Assembly: GCA_964485695.1 (NCBI GenBank)
Contig: CAZAKZ010000035.1
Coordinates: 1 to 43,460 of the forward strand
Length of the DNA: 43,460 bases
DNA from: CAZAKZ01 sp964485695
GTDB taxonomy: Bacteria > Planctomycetota > JAFGQW01
Reading direction: 5' to 3'
Below the pieces are notes generated by a model. The model worked only from the letters and a program-made list of their open reading frames with translations. It searched no databases and was not told where the DNA came from. The first letter of the stretch is position 1; each line of letters opens with the position of its first letter. A program made the position numbers and the translations under genes. Below are positions 1 through 7,288 of the stretch, in pieces.

Positions 1-2
1 CC

Positions 3-1013
3 CAGGAGAACGATATCCTCGACGGGAAATACTGGTACGTCAACTTCTCCCGCGCCGTGGCCACGACCGTCCAGCCGGACCTGGAGGCCCGTGTCGGCCT
101 GGCCCGGGCCGACGGCGAGGGCAAGATCACCTTCGGACCCAATGTGGGTTCACCCCTGCCGGCCAATGAACGCACCTACGTGGTCAACACCAAGCATCAG
201 ATCGACAACACCTCGAATCACCCCGGCGCCACCCTCGCCGGCGGGGAGTTCTTCGAGCTGGGGGACCTGGACCGGAAAGACGGCAACAACATCGGCCTGA
301 TGCTTCTGTCGAAGCACGGGGCCAGCATGACCATCAACGACCTCATCGACTCCGGCGCGACCTCGGGGTTCTACCACGCCGTGCTTCTACGCTTCAACCG
401 CCCGGGCGTGCTCACCGGCATCGGAAATGCCACGATTACAAAGAACAACAATACCGAGGCCAGCTGGCGCATCGATTACACCCTGTCCTCCTCAACCACG
501 CTATCCCGGCATGGAGCCATGAAGCTCGCCCCCGACGGCGCCATCCGGAGCAACGACGTCAACACCAACCGCACCTACTACGGATTCGGAGAACCCAACG
601 GCGACTGGATCGTCTGGATGGAGACCTCGACCACCGCGAATCAGATCTACCGCATGGACATTCTGATCCGGAAGGGAAAGGGCCTCGGCAAGGCCAGCCT
701 GAACGGCCGCTTCAACCTCCTCGGATTTTATCAGGAGTCGGCCAAGGAGAACGTGGACGCCCTGTTCGGCCGCATGTTCTTCGACGGCAAGGGGAACTAC
801 TACGATTTCACCACGAGAAACTCGTTCGGTAGATCGTCGACTACGGGAAGCCGGACGTATCCCTATGACGTGGCGCCGGACGGCAAGGTCACCTTCCTCG
901 GCGGTTCCAATCCCATCGGATTCCTGACCCGGAACCAGGACCGGCGCTGGTTCATCTTTCCGGACGTGAATCCGTCCGGTTCGCTGGGATTCTTCATCGC
1001 GCTGGCGAAATGA
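3..1013 (+). CDS. 3' part of a repeat-containing protein of unknown function (5' truncated by window edge)
   Basis: The reading frame is open from base 3, so the gene begins outside the window; the GTG at 57 is only an internal codon. The visible 336 residues contain roughly three loosely similar units of about 100 residues. Each has an aromatic-rich strand region, a segment like DGKGNYYDF or DGEGKITFG, a TYxYxVxxDG-like turn and a segment such as NGDWIVWME or DRRWFIFPD. This looks like a beta-rich, probably exported repeat protein, but I do not recognise the family, and the N-terminus that would show a signal peptide is missing. No catalytic motif is evident. It converges with the glycosyltransferase on the other strand across a 43-bp gap occupied by a dispersed repeat. 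The coding call is firm; function is unknown. Confidence 0.75.
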   Translation, partial: QENDILDGKYWYVNFSRAVATTVQPDLEARVGLARADGEGKITFGPNVGSPLPANERTYVVNTKHQIDNTSNHPGATLAGGEFFELGDLDRKDGNNIGLMLLSKHGASMTINDLIDSGATSGFYHAVLLRFNRPGVLTGIGNATITKNNNTEASWRIDYTLSSSTTLSRHGAMKLAPDGAIRSNDVNTNRTYYGFGEPNGDWIVWMETSTTANQIYRMDILIRKGKGLGKASLNGRFNLLGFYQESAKENVDALFGRMFFDGKGNYYDFTTRNSFGRSSTTGSRTYPYDVAPDGKVTFLGGSNPIGFLTRNQDRRWFIFPDVNPSGSLGFFIALAK

Positions 1014-1021
1014 CGGAAATG

Positions 1022-1059
1022 CGATTCTGGCCTCGCGCCAGTTTATCCACAGGCTGTTA
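1022..1059 (-). repeat. Dispersed 38-bp repeat, copy A
   Basis: Read on the minus strand, this segment matches 5711-5748 (plus) at 36 of 38 positions. It starts exactly on the TAA stop codon of the glycosyltransferase gene and continues through CAGCCTGTGGATAA and a small hairpin, CTGGC-GCGAG-GCCAG. The 9-mer TTATCCACA at 1043-1051 equals the DnaA-box consensus, but it stands alone apart from a one-mismatch neighbour at 1057-1065. Confidence 0.8.
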
Positions 1060-2283
1060 TCCACCAGCTGTCCGGTCCTCCGCCCCCTGACCCGAGAACA
1101 CGTCCCGGATCACCTCCGGGCCCACCGCCGCGAGATAGAGCCCCTCGATGCGCTTGATCCAGAGGTCCGCGCTGTGGCGCTCCTCCACGAATTTCCGCGC
1201 CGCCCTCCCCAGACCGAGGCGGAGATCGTCGTCTTTCAGCAGCCGGTTGATGTGGTAGGCCAGGGTGTCGTGATCCCTGAGCGGAAACAGGAAGCCGTTC
1301 TCTCCGTGTCGGATCAGATCCGAGCAGCCCGAGATGTCCGGGCCGATGGCCACCTTTCCCAGCGCCATGCCTTCAACCAGGGAGTAGGGGAGCCCCTCCC
1401 AGAGGCTCGAGAGGACGTTGATGTCGAAGGTGCTGATCACCTCCTGGATGTCCTCGCGGTATCCGAGGAAGTCCACCGAGGCGGCAATGCCCAGATCGTG
1501 GGAGTAGTTCCGGGCCGGTTTCATCAGGGGGCCGTCTCCCACCAGGACGAACCGGGTTTCCGGATGGTCCGCGAGGACGATGCGGGCGGCGTCCAGAAAG
1601 GTGAAGGGATCCTTGGGCGGAGAGAGGCGGCCCACCATGCCGACCACTCGCCTCAAGTCCGGGCCGGCGGGTGCGTCGGGCGAGGGCCTGAAGCGGTCGG
1701 TGTCCACGGCATTGGGAATGATGCTCACGCGGTCGGGCTCCATGAGGCCGAGCTCCACGATTTGCGCCCCTTCCCGCGGAGCCGTGGCCACAATGCGAGA
1801 GGTCAACTTGCCGAGGATGCGCTCCAGCCAGATGTGGGCCTTTCGCTTCAGGAACATGAGACCGTAGTTGAAGTAAAAGCCGTGGGGCGTGTAGAGAACC
1901 GAGGGAACCCCGGCCAGACGGCAGGCGATGCGGCCCAGGAGCCCCGCCTTGGCTGCATGGCAGTGGACCAGGTGAAACGGTGTCTTCCGGATCAGGCGGA
2001 ACGTTCTCAGAAGAACCGAGATGTCGCTGAACAGGTGGAAGGACCGTGGAATCTCCAGCGTGGTGACGGAGATGCCCATGTCCTTCAGCCGCAGGATAAA
2101 GGGGGAGTCCGGAGCCCCGGTGGTCACAACGGAGATCTCGAACTTCTTCTGATCGATCATGCGGATGAGCAGCTCGACGTGGCGCGCCGCGCCCCCGGTG
2201 GTCGGCCGGATGAACTCCAGGACCTTGACGCGACCCGGGTAAGCGTGGGCCACAGGCGTCGAGGTCTCGTCAGGGATCTGCAA
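1057..2283 (-). CDS. GT4-family glycosyltransferase
   Basis: This 408-residue protein has the GT-B fold layout of family 4 glycosyltransferases, which move a sugar from a nucleotide-sugar donor to a cell-surface polysaccharide or glycolipid acceptor. The N-terminal half carries the glycine-rich acceptor-side motif (RPTTGGAARH, near residues 26-35) and a HCHAAKAG segment. The C-terminal half starts with VVGMVGRLSPPKDP, which supplies the conserved Arg and Lys that bind donor phosphates, and contains the E-x7-E motif in WEGLPYSLVEGMA. There is no signal peptide, as expected for a cytoplasmic or membrane-associated enzyme. A second GT4 gene lies upstream on the same strand, 166 bp away across a large inverted repeat, so both probably serve one glycan pathway. 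Donor and acceptor cannot be told from sequence. The stop codon lies inside a dispersed repeat. Confidence 0.9.
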   Translation of the reverse strand: MQIPDETSTPVAHAYPGRVKVLEFIRPTTGGAARHVELLIRMIDQKKFEISVVTTGAPDSPFILRLKDMGISVTTLEIPRSFHLFSDISVLLRTFRLIRKTPFHLVHCHAAKAGLLGRIACRLAGVPSVLYTPHGFYFNYGLMFLKRKAHIWLERILGKLTSRIVATAPREGAQIVELGLMEPDRVSIIPNAVDTDRFRPSPDAPAGPDLRRVVGMVGRLSPPKDPFTFLDAARIVLADHPETRFVLVGDGPLMKPARNYSHDLGIAASVDFLGYREDIQEVISTFDINVLSSLWEGLPYSLVEGMALGKVAIGPDISGCSDLIRHGENGFLFPLRDHDTLAYHINRLLKDDDLRLGLGRAARKFVEERHSADLWIKRIEGLYLAAVGPEVIRDVFSGQGAEDRTAGG

Positions 2284-2312
2284 GTGCCTTACCTTTTCAG
2301 CCGGTCATCGAT

Positions 2313-2410
2313 CCCACGGCCTGTTTTTGTCCTGGATCGGGACAACTCAAGGCCGTCGGATGCCCCACTGCCCTGAGGTGTCCCGATCCAGGACAAAAAC
2401 AGGCCGTGGG
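2313..2410. repeat. Long perfect inverted repeat (32-bp arms, extendable to 37 bp)
   Basis: The arms at 2313-2344 and 2379-2410 are perfect reverse complements over 32 bp. After one A-G mismatch, four more pairs (2346-2349 with 2374-2377) extend the stem, leaving a 24-nt loop. The element occupies the gap between two same-strand glycosyltransferase genes. It has no T tract after the stem, so it is not a standard intrinsic terminator, though it could act as an attenuator, an RNA-processing site or the remnant of a miniature mobile element. Confidence 0.9.
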
Positions 2411-2449
2411 GCAGGATTTTCAAAACCTCCGGCTCTGCCAGAGGAGGAA

Positions 2450-3598
2450 CTACTCGGAGGTCAAGCGAGAACCGAGGACTTCGTCGTAGAGGGCCGCCGT
2501 TTCCTGTGCCATGCGGTCGGCGGAGAAGCGGTGGTCCAGGGCCTGACGGGCCGTCCGGACCAGGGTGCGTCTCAGGCCCTCGTCCTGGATGAGGCCGTGG
2601 ACGGCGGTCGCGAGGGCCTCGGGCCGGCCCGGGGGTACCAGAAGACCCGTGGCTCCGTCCTCCACCACTTCGGGAATGCCGCCCGTGCAGGAGGCGACCA
2701 GGGGGCAGTCGAGGGCCATGGCTTCCAGCAACACGATGCCGAAGCCCTCCCACAGGGAAGGCAGGACAAAGACGTCGAGGGCTTCGAGCAGGGCCGGGAT
2801 GTCGGACCGGTGTCCTGCAAACCGAACCCTCTTCTCCAGGCCCAGTTCCCGGCACAGAGCCTTCAGCCGGGCCTCATCCTCTCCCTCCCCGGCAATGACG
2901 CAGCGGTATCGAGCGTCCCGGGACACCAGGAGTTTCATGGCCCGGAGCAGGGTAGCAATCCCTTTCTGTTCGGTCAATCGGGCGACCGTTCCGACCAGAT
3001 AGTCGTCCCGGCCCGCGCCCAGGTCGCGCCTCGTATCGCACCGCACCGAAGGATCCGACCGGGAGCCGGGCACCAGGGGCCTTTCAATGCCGTGGAGGAT
3101 GCGGACGAATTTTTCAGCCGGGAAGGCGGCCCTGTCGGTGTAAAAACAGGTCACAGCGTCGGAGATGGACACGATGCGATGGCACCGGGCGGCGGCGAGG
3201 CGGCCCAGGGCACCGAAGAATGGATTCAAGAGGAACTGGTCCTCGTTGTGCTTGTGCGAGACGAGGGGAATTCCCGTGCGGATCGCCGCAGCCCAGCCGT
3301 ACACATCGGCCTTGAAGAGGTGGGTCACGATCAGGTCCGGCCGGAGGCGGCGGACGAGGCCACGGAGTCGGATCAGGCAGAAAGGATCGATCCAGCCCCG
3401 GATTCCCAGGTCCAGAGGCTGGATGCCCAGGGCCTTGAAACGGGGGACCAGGGCGCCCTCACCCTTGAAATAGGCGACGGAAAACCGATAGCGTCCCCCG
3501 AGCCGCTTGCACAGGGTGAGGAGCTGGTGCTCGGCTCCCCCTGGGTCCAGGGTGGTGATGAGCTGGAGAATGGAGGGCTGAATCGGGCGATTTCGCAC
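2450..3598 (-). CDS. GT4-family glycosyltransferase
   Basis: This 382-residue protein is a second family 4 glycosyltransferase with a GT-B fold. The N-terminal domain has the LDPGGAEHQL loop at residues 17-26, typical of GT4 enzymes. The C-terminal domain opens with VGTVARLTEQKG (donor-phosphate Arg and Lys) and carries the E-x7-E signature in WEGFGIVLLEAMA, followed by a CTGGIPE loop. It lacks a signal peptide and a membrane anchor. It is the promoter-proximal gene of the two-glycosyltransferase unit and is transcribed divergently from the sigma-54 activator at 3761. The two enzymes clearly differ in sequence, so they probably add different sugars to one surface glycan. Acceptor and donor are unknown. 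Confidence 0.9.
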   Translation of the reverse strand: MRNRPIQPSILQLITTLDPGGAEHQLLTLCKRLGGRYRFSVAYFKGEGALVPRFKALGIQPLDLGIRGWIDPFCLIRLRGLVRRLRPDLIVTHLFKADVYGWAAAIRTGIPLVSHKHNEDQFLLNPFFGALGRLAAARCHRIVSISDAVTCFYTDRAAFPAEKFVRILHGIERPLVPGSRSDPSVRCDTRRDLGAGRDDYLVGTVARLTEQKGIATLLRAMKLLVSRDARYRCVIAGEGEDEARLKALCRELGLEKRVRFAGHRSDIPALLEALDVFVLPSLWEGFGIVLLEAMALDCPLVASCTGGIPEVVEDGATGLLVPPGRPEALATAVHGLIQDEGLRRTLVRTARQALDHRFSADRMAQETAALYDEVLGSRLTSE

Positions 3599-3615
3599 GT
3601 TTTTTTGCCCCCGAG

Positions 3616-3644
3616 TTTACGGGTTTAGCGCCAAAGGATACAAT
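3616..3644 (+). promoter_or_regulatory. Predicted sigma-70 promoter of the FHA/sigma-54 activator operon
   Basis: TTTACG at 3616-3621 and TACAAT at 3639-3644 are separated by 17 bp and match the consensus at 4 and 5 of 6 positions. The expected start near 3651 would leave a leader of about 110 nt. The hexamers lie in an AT-richer stretch between divergent genes. Confidence 0.5.
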
Positions 3645-3760
3645 ACAATAAACTTAGATTGATCAAGGTGAAGGGAGTGTTGCGGTCTGAAATATAGCGG
3701 AGACAGCTCCGAGACCAAATTTACCCTTTCGCCTCTCCCATCCCAACTGGCGGGCATGCC

Positions 3761-5713
3761 GTGTCCAAGAAACCGCGACCCGGAGATTTTGATAAAGGAC
3801 AATCGAATCAACTGATTGTCATCGAGGAATCAGAACGCCGCCTGGTTCCCCTCGAGGGGGAGATCGTGACCGTGGGGCGCAGTTTTGAAAACACCATCAC
3901 CATCCGGGATCCCCGATCCTCACGGTTTCACTGTCGCCTCGAGTCCATCAGCGGCCGGTATGAACTGGTGGATGTGGGCAGCCAGAACGGTACCTACCTG
4001 AACGGAACCATCACCAGCCGCAAGGCCCTCGATGAAGGCGACCTGATCGAGATCGGCAACGTCAAGATCTTCTTCGGCAGCGAGAAGCGGTCGAAGCGGG
4101 AGGGCCTGACCGAGGATGCCACCCGGGACATCAGCCGCCTGACCACGGAGCGAGCCAACCTGCTCCGTATGCACGAGATCGCCCGGGCCCTCAACTTTGA
4201 ATTCAACCTCGACCGTCTCCTGGAGATGGTCGTTGACGCCTCCATCGAGCTCACTCATGCGGAGCGGGGGTACATGCTTCTGCAGCGCGGCACCGGTATC
4301 GAAGTGGAGGTGGCCCGGAATTTCGGACGCGGCACCGTTGAGGCCGACGAGGCCGGCCTGAGCCGGTCGGTGGCAAAGCGGGTTCTGGCCTCGGGCGAAC
4401 CCCTTCTCACCATAGACGCGGAGGAGGATGCGAGGCTGGTCGACGCCGAGAGCGTGACGGAGCTGGGACTTCGCAGCATCCTCTGCGTGCCTGTCCAGGC
4501 CCAGGGCAAGGTTGTCGGAGCCCTCTATCTCGAAGACAGGGTGAGGCGGGGCATCTTTTCCGAGGAAGACAAGGTCAACCTCGAGGTGTTTTCGGCCAAT
4601 GCAGGCGTGGCCATCCGCAACGCCGAGTTGATGCTCGAACTGCAGGAAAAGAACCTCCGGATCGAGGAACTGAACCGCGAGCTTCGTAACCGGGTCGAGA
4701 CCCAGGAGATGGAACTGAGTCAGGTGCGGGCGGCTCTCAAGCATAACCAGGTAGAGCTGCAGCACAAGTACGACTACCACAACATCGTCGGTGTCAGCCG
4801 ACCCATGCGCGATGTATTCCGGCTCCTCGACAAGGTCGTCGAGTCCGAGGTGCCGGTGTTCATCGGCGGCGAGAGTGGAACGGGCAAGGAGCTCATCGCC
4901 CGGGCCATTCACTTCAACGGCCCGCGAAAGAACACACCGTTTATCTCTGAAAACTGCGCGGCCCTCCCGGATACCCTCCTGGAAAGCGAACTGTTCGGAT
5001 ACTCGAAGGGGGCCTTCACCGGCGCGGAGCAGGACAAGAAAGGTCTGTTCGAGATCGCTTCCGGAGGCACGCTCTTCCTCGACGAGGTCGGGGAGATGAG
5101 CCCCTCCATGCAGAAGAAGTTGCTCAGGGTCCTGCAGGAGGGCGAGGTCCGACCCGTGGGCTCCAAGCGCATGGTGAATGTCAACGTCCGGCTGATCTCG
5201 GCCTCGAACCGGGACCTTCCCGACCTGGTGGAAAGCGGCGAGTTTCGCGAGGATCTCTTCTACCGCCTCAAGGTCATCAGCATCATGTTGCCCAGCTTGC
5301 GGGACCGAAAGGAGGACATCCCGCACCTTCTGGACCACTTCCTGAAGATCTACGGCGGCAAGATGGACAAGAAGAACCTCTCCTACGACGGCGAGGTCAT
5401 GACCCGGCTCATCGGGTATGACTGGCCCGGGAACATTCGAGAACTGGAAAACGAGGTCCGCCGGGCCGTGGCCCTGGCCGAGGATCGGATCACCGCCAGC
5501 CTGTTCAGCGACCACATCCGCGCCCGGGGTCCGCGGGGCGAGGCCAGCCCTCAGGGCGTTCGCAGCCTCCCGGCGCTGGTGGAGGAGACGGAGAAGCGGG
5601 AGATCCGGAAGGCCCTCGACCAGGCTGCGGGCAACAAGACGCGGGCAGCCCAGCTCCTGTCCATCAGCCGGTTTACACTCCAGCGCAAGCTGGAAAAATA
5701 TCACATGGGTTAG
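3761..5713 (+). CDS. FHA-GAF-AAA+ sigma-54-dependent transcriptional activator
   Basis: This 650-residue protein should activate sigma-54 promoters using ATP. Domains in order: an FHA phosphothreonine-binding domain at about 18-106 (VGRS, SSRFH, SQNGTYLNG); a GAF sensory domain at about 140-300; an AAA+ domain at about 345-575 with Walker A GESGTGKE at 370-377 and the sigma-54-contacting GAFTGA loop at 417-422; and a C-terminal Fis-type helix-turn-helix at about 612-647. The intact GAFTGA loop argues for true sigma-54 activation. The start is GTG at 3761; no in-frame ATG precedes it and no strong Shine-Dalgarno is visible. The gene is followed, after a repeat that starts on its TAG stop, by a secreted protein gene and a Ser/Thr kinase gene on the same strand. 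I infer that the kinase may create the phosphothreonine that the FHA domain reads. Confidence 0.93.
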   Translation: MSKKPRPGDFDKGQSNQLIVIEESERRLVPLEGEIVTVGRSFENTITIRDPRSSRFHCRLESISGRYELVDVGSQNGTYLNGTITSRKALDEGDLIEIGNVKIFFGSEKRSKREGLTEDATRDISRLTTERANLLRMHEIARALNFEFNLDRLLEMVVDASIELTHAERGYMLLQRGTGIEVEVARNFGRGTVEADEAGLSRSVAKRVLASGEPLLTIDAEEDARLVDAESVTELGLRSILCVPVQAQGKVVGALYLEDRVRRGIFSEEDKVNLEVFSANAGVAIRNAELMLELQEKNLRIEELNRELRNRVETQEMELSQVRAALKHNQVELQHKYDYHNIVGVSRPMRDVFRLLDKVVESEVPVFIGGESGTGKELIARAIHFNGPRKNTPFISENCAALPDTLLESELFGYSKGAFTGAEQDKKGLFEIASGGTLFLDEVGEMSPSMQKKLLRVLQEGEVRPVGSKRMVNVNVRLISASNRDLPDLVESGEFREDLFYRLKVISIMLPSLRDRKEDIPHLLDHFLKIYGGKMDKKNLSYDGEVMTRLIGYDWPGNIRELENEVRRAVALAEDRITASLFSDHIRARGPRGEASPQGVRSLPALVEETEKREIRKALDQAAGNKTRAAQLLSISRFTLQRKLEKYHMG

Positions 5714-5748
5714 CAGCCTGTGGACAAACTGGCGCGAGGCCAGAATCG
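5711..5748 (+). repeat. Dispersed 38-bp repeat, copy B
   Basis: This segment matches the reverse complement of 1022-1059 at 36 of 38 positions. It begins exactly on the TAG stop codon of the sigma-54 activator and ends against the Shine-Dalgarno of the next gene. It contains TGTGGACAA and a CTGGC-GCGAG-GCCAG hairpin at 5729-5743. The first 16 bases recur at 21223-21238. Confidence 0.8.
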
Positions 5749-5758
5749 AGGAACCAAG

Positions 5759-7288
5759 ATGTTCGGAAGAACCATCGTCTGGGTAGTCCTTGCGTGGATC
5801 GCCGCTGCCGCAACCCTGACAGCCGATGAGGTGTTCCTGAAAAGCGGTGGCATCGTGGTGGGTAAAGTGGTGGAGGCCACTGCGATCCAGGTGCGCGTCA
5901 AGACGAAGCTGGGAATTCAGACCTTTCCTCGCCGGGATGTGCTTCGCATCGAATACAAGAAGACGCCCTCCGAGATCTTCGCAGAGCGGTTGAAGGCCAT
6001 CGACAGGAAGGACGTGGCCGCTCTCCTCAAGCTGGCGGACTGGGCGAAGGAGAACCAGCTCCGGAAGGAATCCCTGGAGGCATACCGGCTGGTGACGCTG
6101 GCGGATCCGAACAACAAGAAGGCGCACGAGGCTCTCGGCCACGTTTGCTTCGAGGGCATGTGGATGTCAAAGAAGGATGCCGAGGCGGCCCGGAAGGCGC
6201 GCAATGAAGCGGATAAGCTAGCCAAAGGGCTGGTCAAGTATCAGGGGAAGTGGGTCACCCGGGAGGAGAAGGAGGCCCGTGAGAAGGGTTACATCAAGGT
6301 CGGAGACAGGTGGCTGCCCCCCGATGAAGCGAACCGAGCGCGGGGTCTGGTCCAGGTGGGAGGCAAGTGGGTCACACGTGATGAGGCCGAGACCCTGGTC
6401 CGGGCAAAGGAGCTGGAAGAGAACATTCAGGTCAAGTTCGAGATCGCTGTCACCAAGCATTTCCGGGTTTTTTCGGAGTTCGGCGCCGACCACGCCAAGT
6501 CCGTCGGCGAGGCATGCGAGAAGGCCCTCGTCGTGGTCAGGGATAAGGTCGGGTACCCGGCGCCGGTCTGGAAGGAGGGGCTCCGGGCCGAGGTGATTCT
6601 GCTCCGGAGGGCGGAGCCGTACATGAAGGTCGTCGATCTGGTAGACAAGGCCACCCATCAGGCCAAGGGGTGGGCAGATTTCACCAAGACCAACGACAGC
6701 TTCTACACCTTCATACCCCCAAAATCCGTTCAGCACCTGGGAGGACGACGCCAGCCCGACATGGTCTTCACCACCGTCAATCACGTCGGCCATATCGCCC
6801 TGAACGGAATGTTTTCCAACTATACCTATCTGCCCATCTGGCTGGATGAAGGATTCGGGGTGTGGCTGGAAAACGCCACCCTGAAGCAGTCCTTGACCCG
6901 GACCTACACCATCGGATACGGCATGGTGGCCCCGCGCAAGGACAAGTGGAGCGCGAGCGCGAACTGGAAGGGGAACCTCAAGGATGCCGTGGCTGACGCC
7001 TCTATTCTATCCCTTGACCGTCTGGTAGTCATGAAGTTGAACGCAATGGGGTGGATGGAAATCGCCAAGGCCTGGAGCATCATCGACTGGTGGATCACAA
7101 CGGACCGGGAGAAGTTCCTCCGGTTCATCAAGGAGGTCCGCAGGCGATATCCCCAGGCCAACAAGCACCAGGAGTGCAGCCCGAGCGACTTCAAGCGGTT
7201 CCAGAACGAAGCCATGAAAGCGGTCTACGGCAAGGACGTTGTGAAGATAGAAAAAGACTGGCGTAACTATGTGTCCACCAGCTACTGA
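5759..7288 (+). CDS. Secreted protein with degenerate gluzincin (peptidase MA-like) domain and GKWVT repeats
   Basis: The start at 5759 is supported by GAGGA six bases upstream and gives a clean signal peptide ending near LTADEV. The 509-residue product has a short N-terminal beta module (KSGGIVVGKVVE), a helical region, then three short repeats around residues 150-210 that share the pattern GKWVTxEE or GDRWLPPDE. The C-terminal half resembles planctomycetal peptidase-MA-like domains, with LPIWLDEGFGVWLE supplying the usual downstream glutamate (Glu364). Where HExxH is expected the sequence reads NHVGH (341-345), so the first histidine and the catalytic glutamate are replaced; peptidase activity is unlikely. 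Its 3' end overlaps the kinase gene by 20 bp, so translation is probably coupled. Role inferred: an exported sensor or binding protein for the kinase. Confidence 0.7.
   Translation: MFGRTIVWVVLAWIAAAATLTADEVFLKSGGIVVGKVVEATAIQVRVKTKLGIQTFPRRDVLRIEYKKTPSEIFAERLKAIDRKDVAALLKLADWAKENQLRKESLEAYRLVTLADPNNKKAHEALGHVCFEGMWMSKKDAEAARKARNEADKLAKGLVKYQGKWVTREEKEAREKGYIKVGDRWLPPDEANRARGLVQVGGKWVTRDEAETLVRAKELEENIQVKFEIAVTKHFRVFSEFGADHAKSVGEACEKALVVVRDKVGYPAPVWKEGLRAEVILLRRAEPYMKVVDLVDKATHQAKGWADFTKTNDSFYTFIPPKSVQHLGGRRQPDMVFTTVNHVGHIALNGMFSNYTYLPIWLDEGFGVWLENATLKQSLTRTYTIGYGMVAPRKDKWSASANWKGNLKDAVADASILSLDRLVVMKLNAMGWMEIAKAWSIIDWWITTDREKFLRFIKEVRRRYPQANKHQECSPSDFKRFQNEAMKAVYGKDVVKIEKDWRNYVSTSY

Noticed and set aside
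1043..1065. DnaA-box matches suggesting a replication origin
   Set aside because: Only one perfect and one imperfect box are present, both inside a dispersed repeat, with no dnaA or dnaN nearby and no AT-rich unwinding region.
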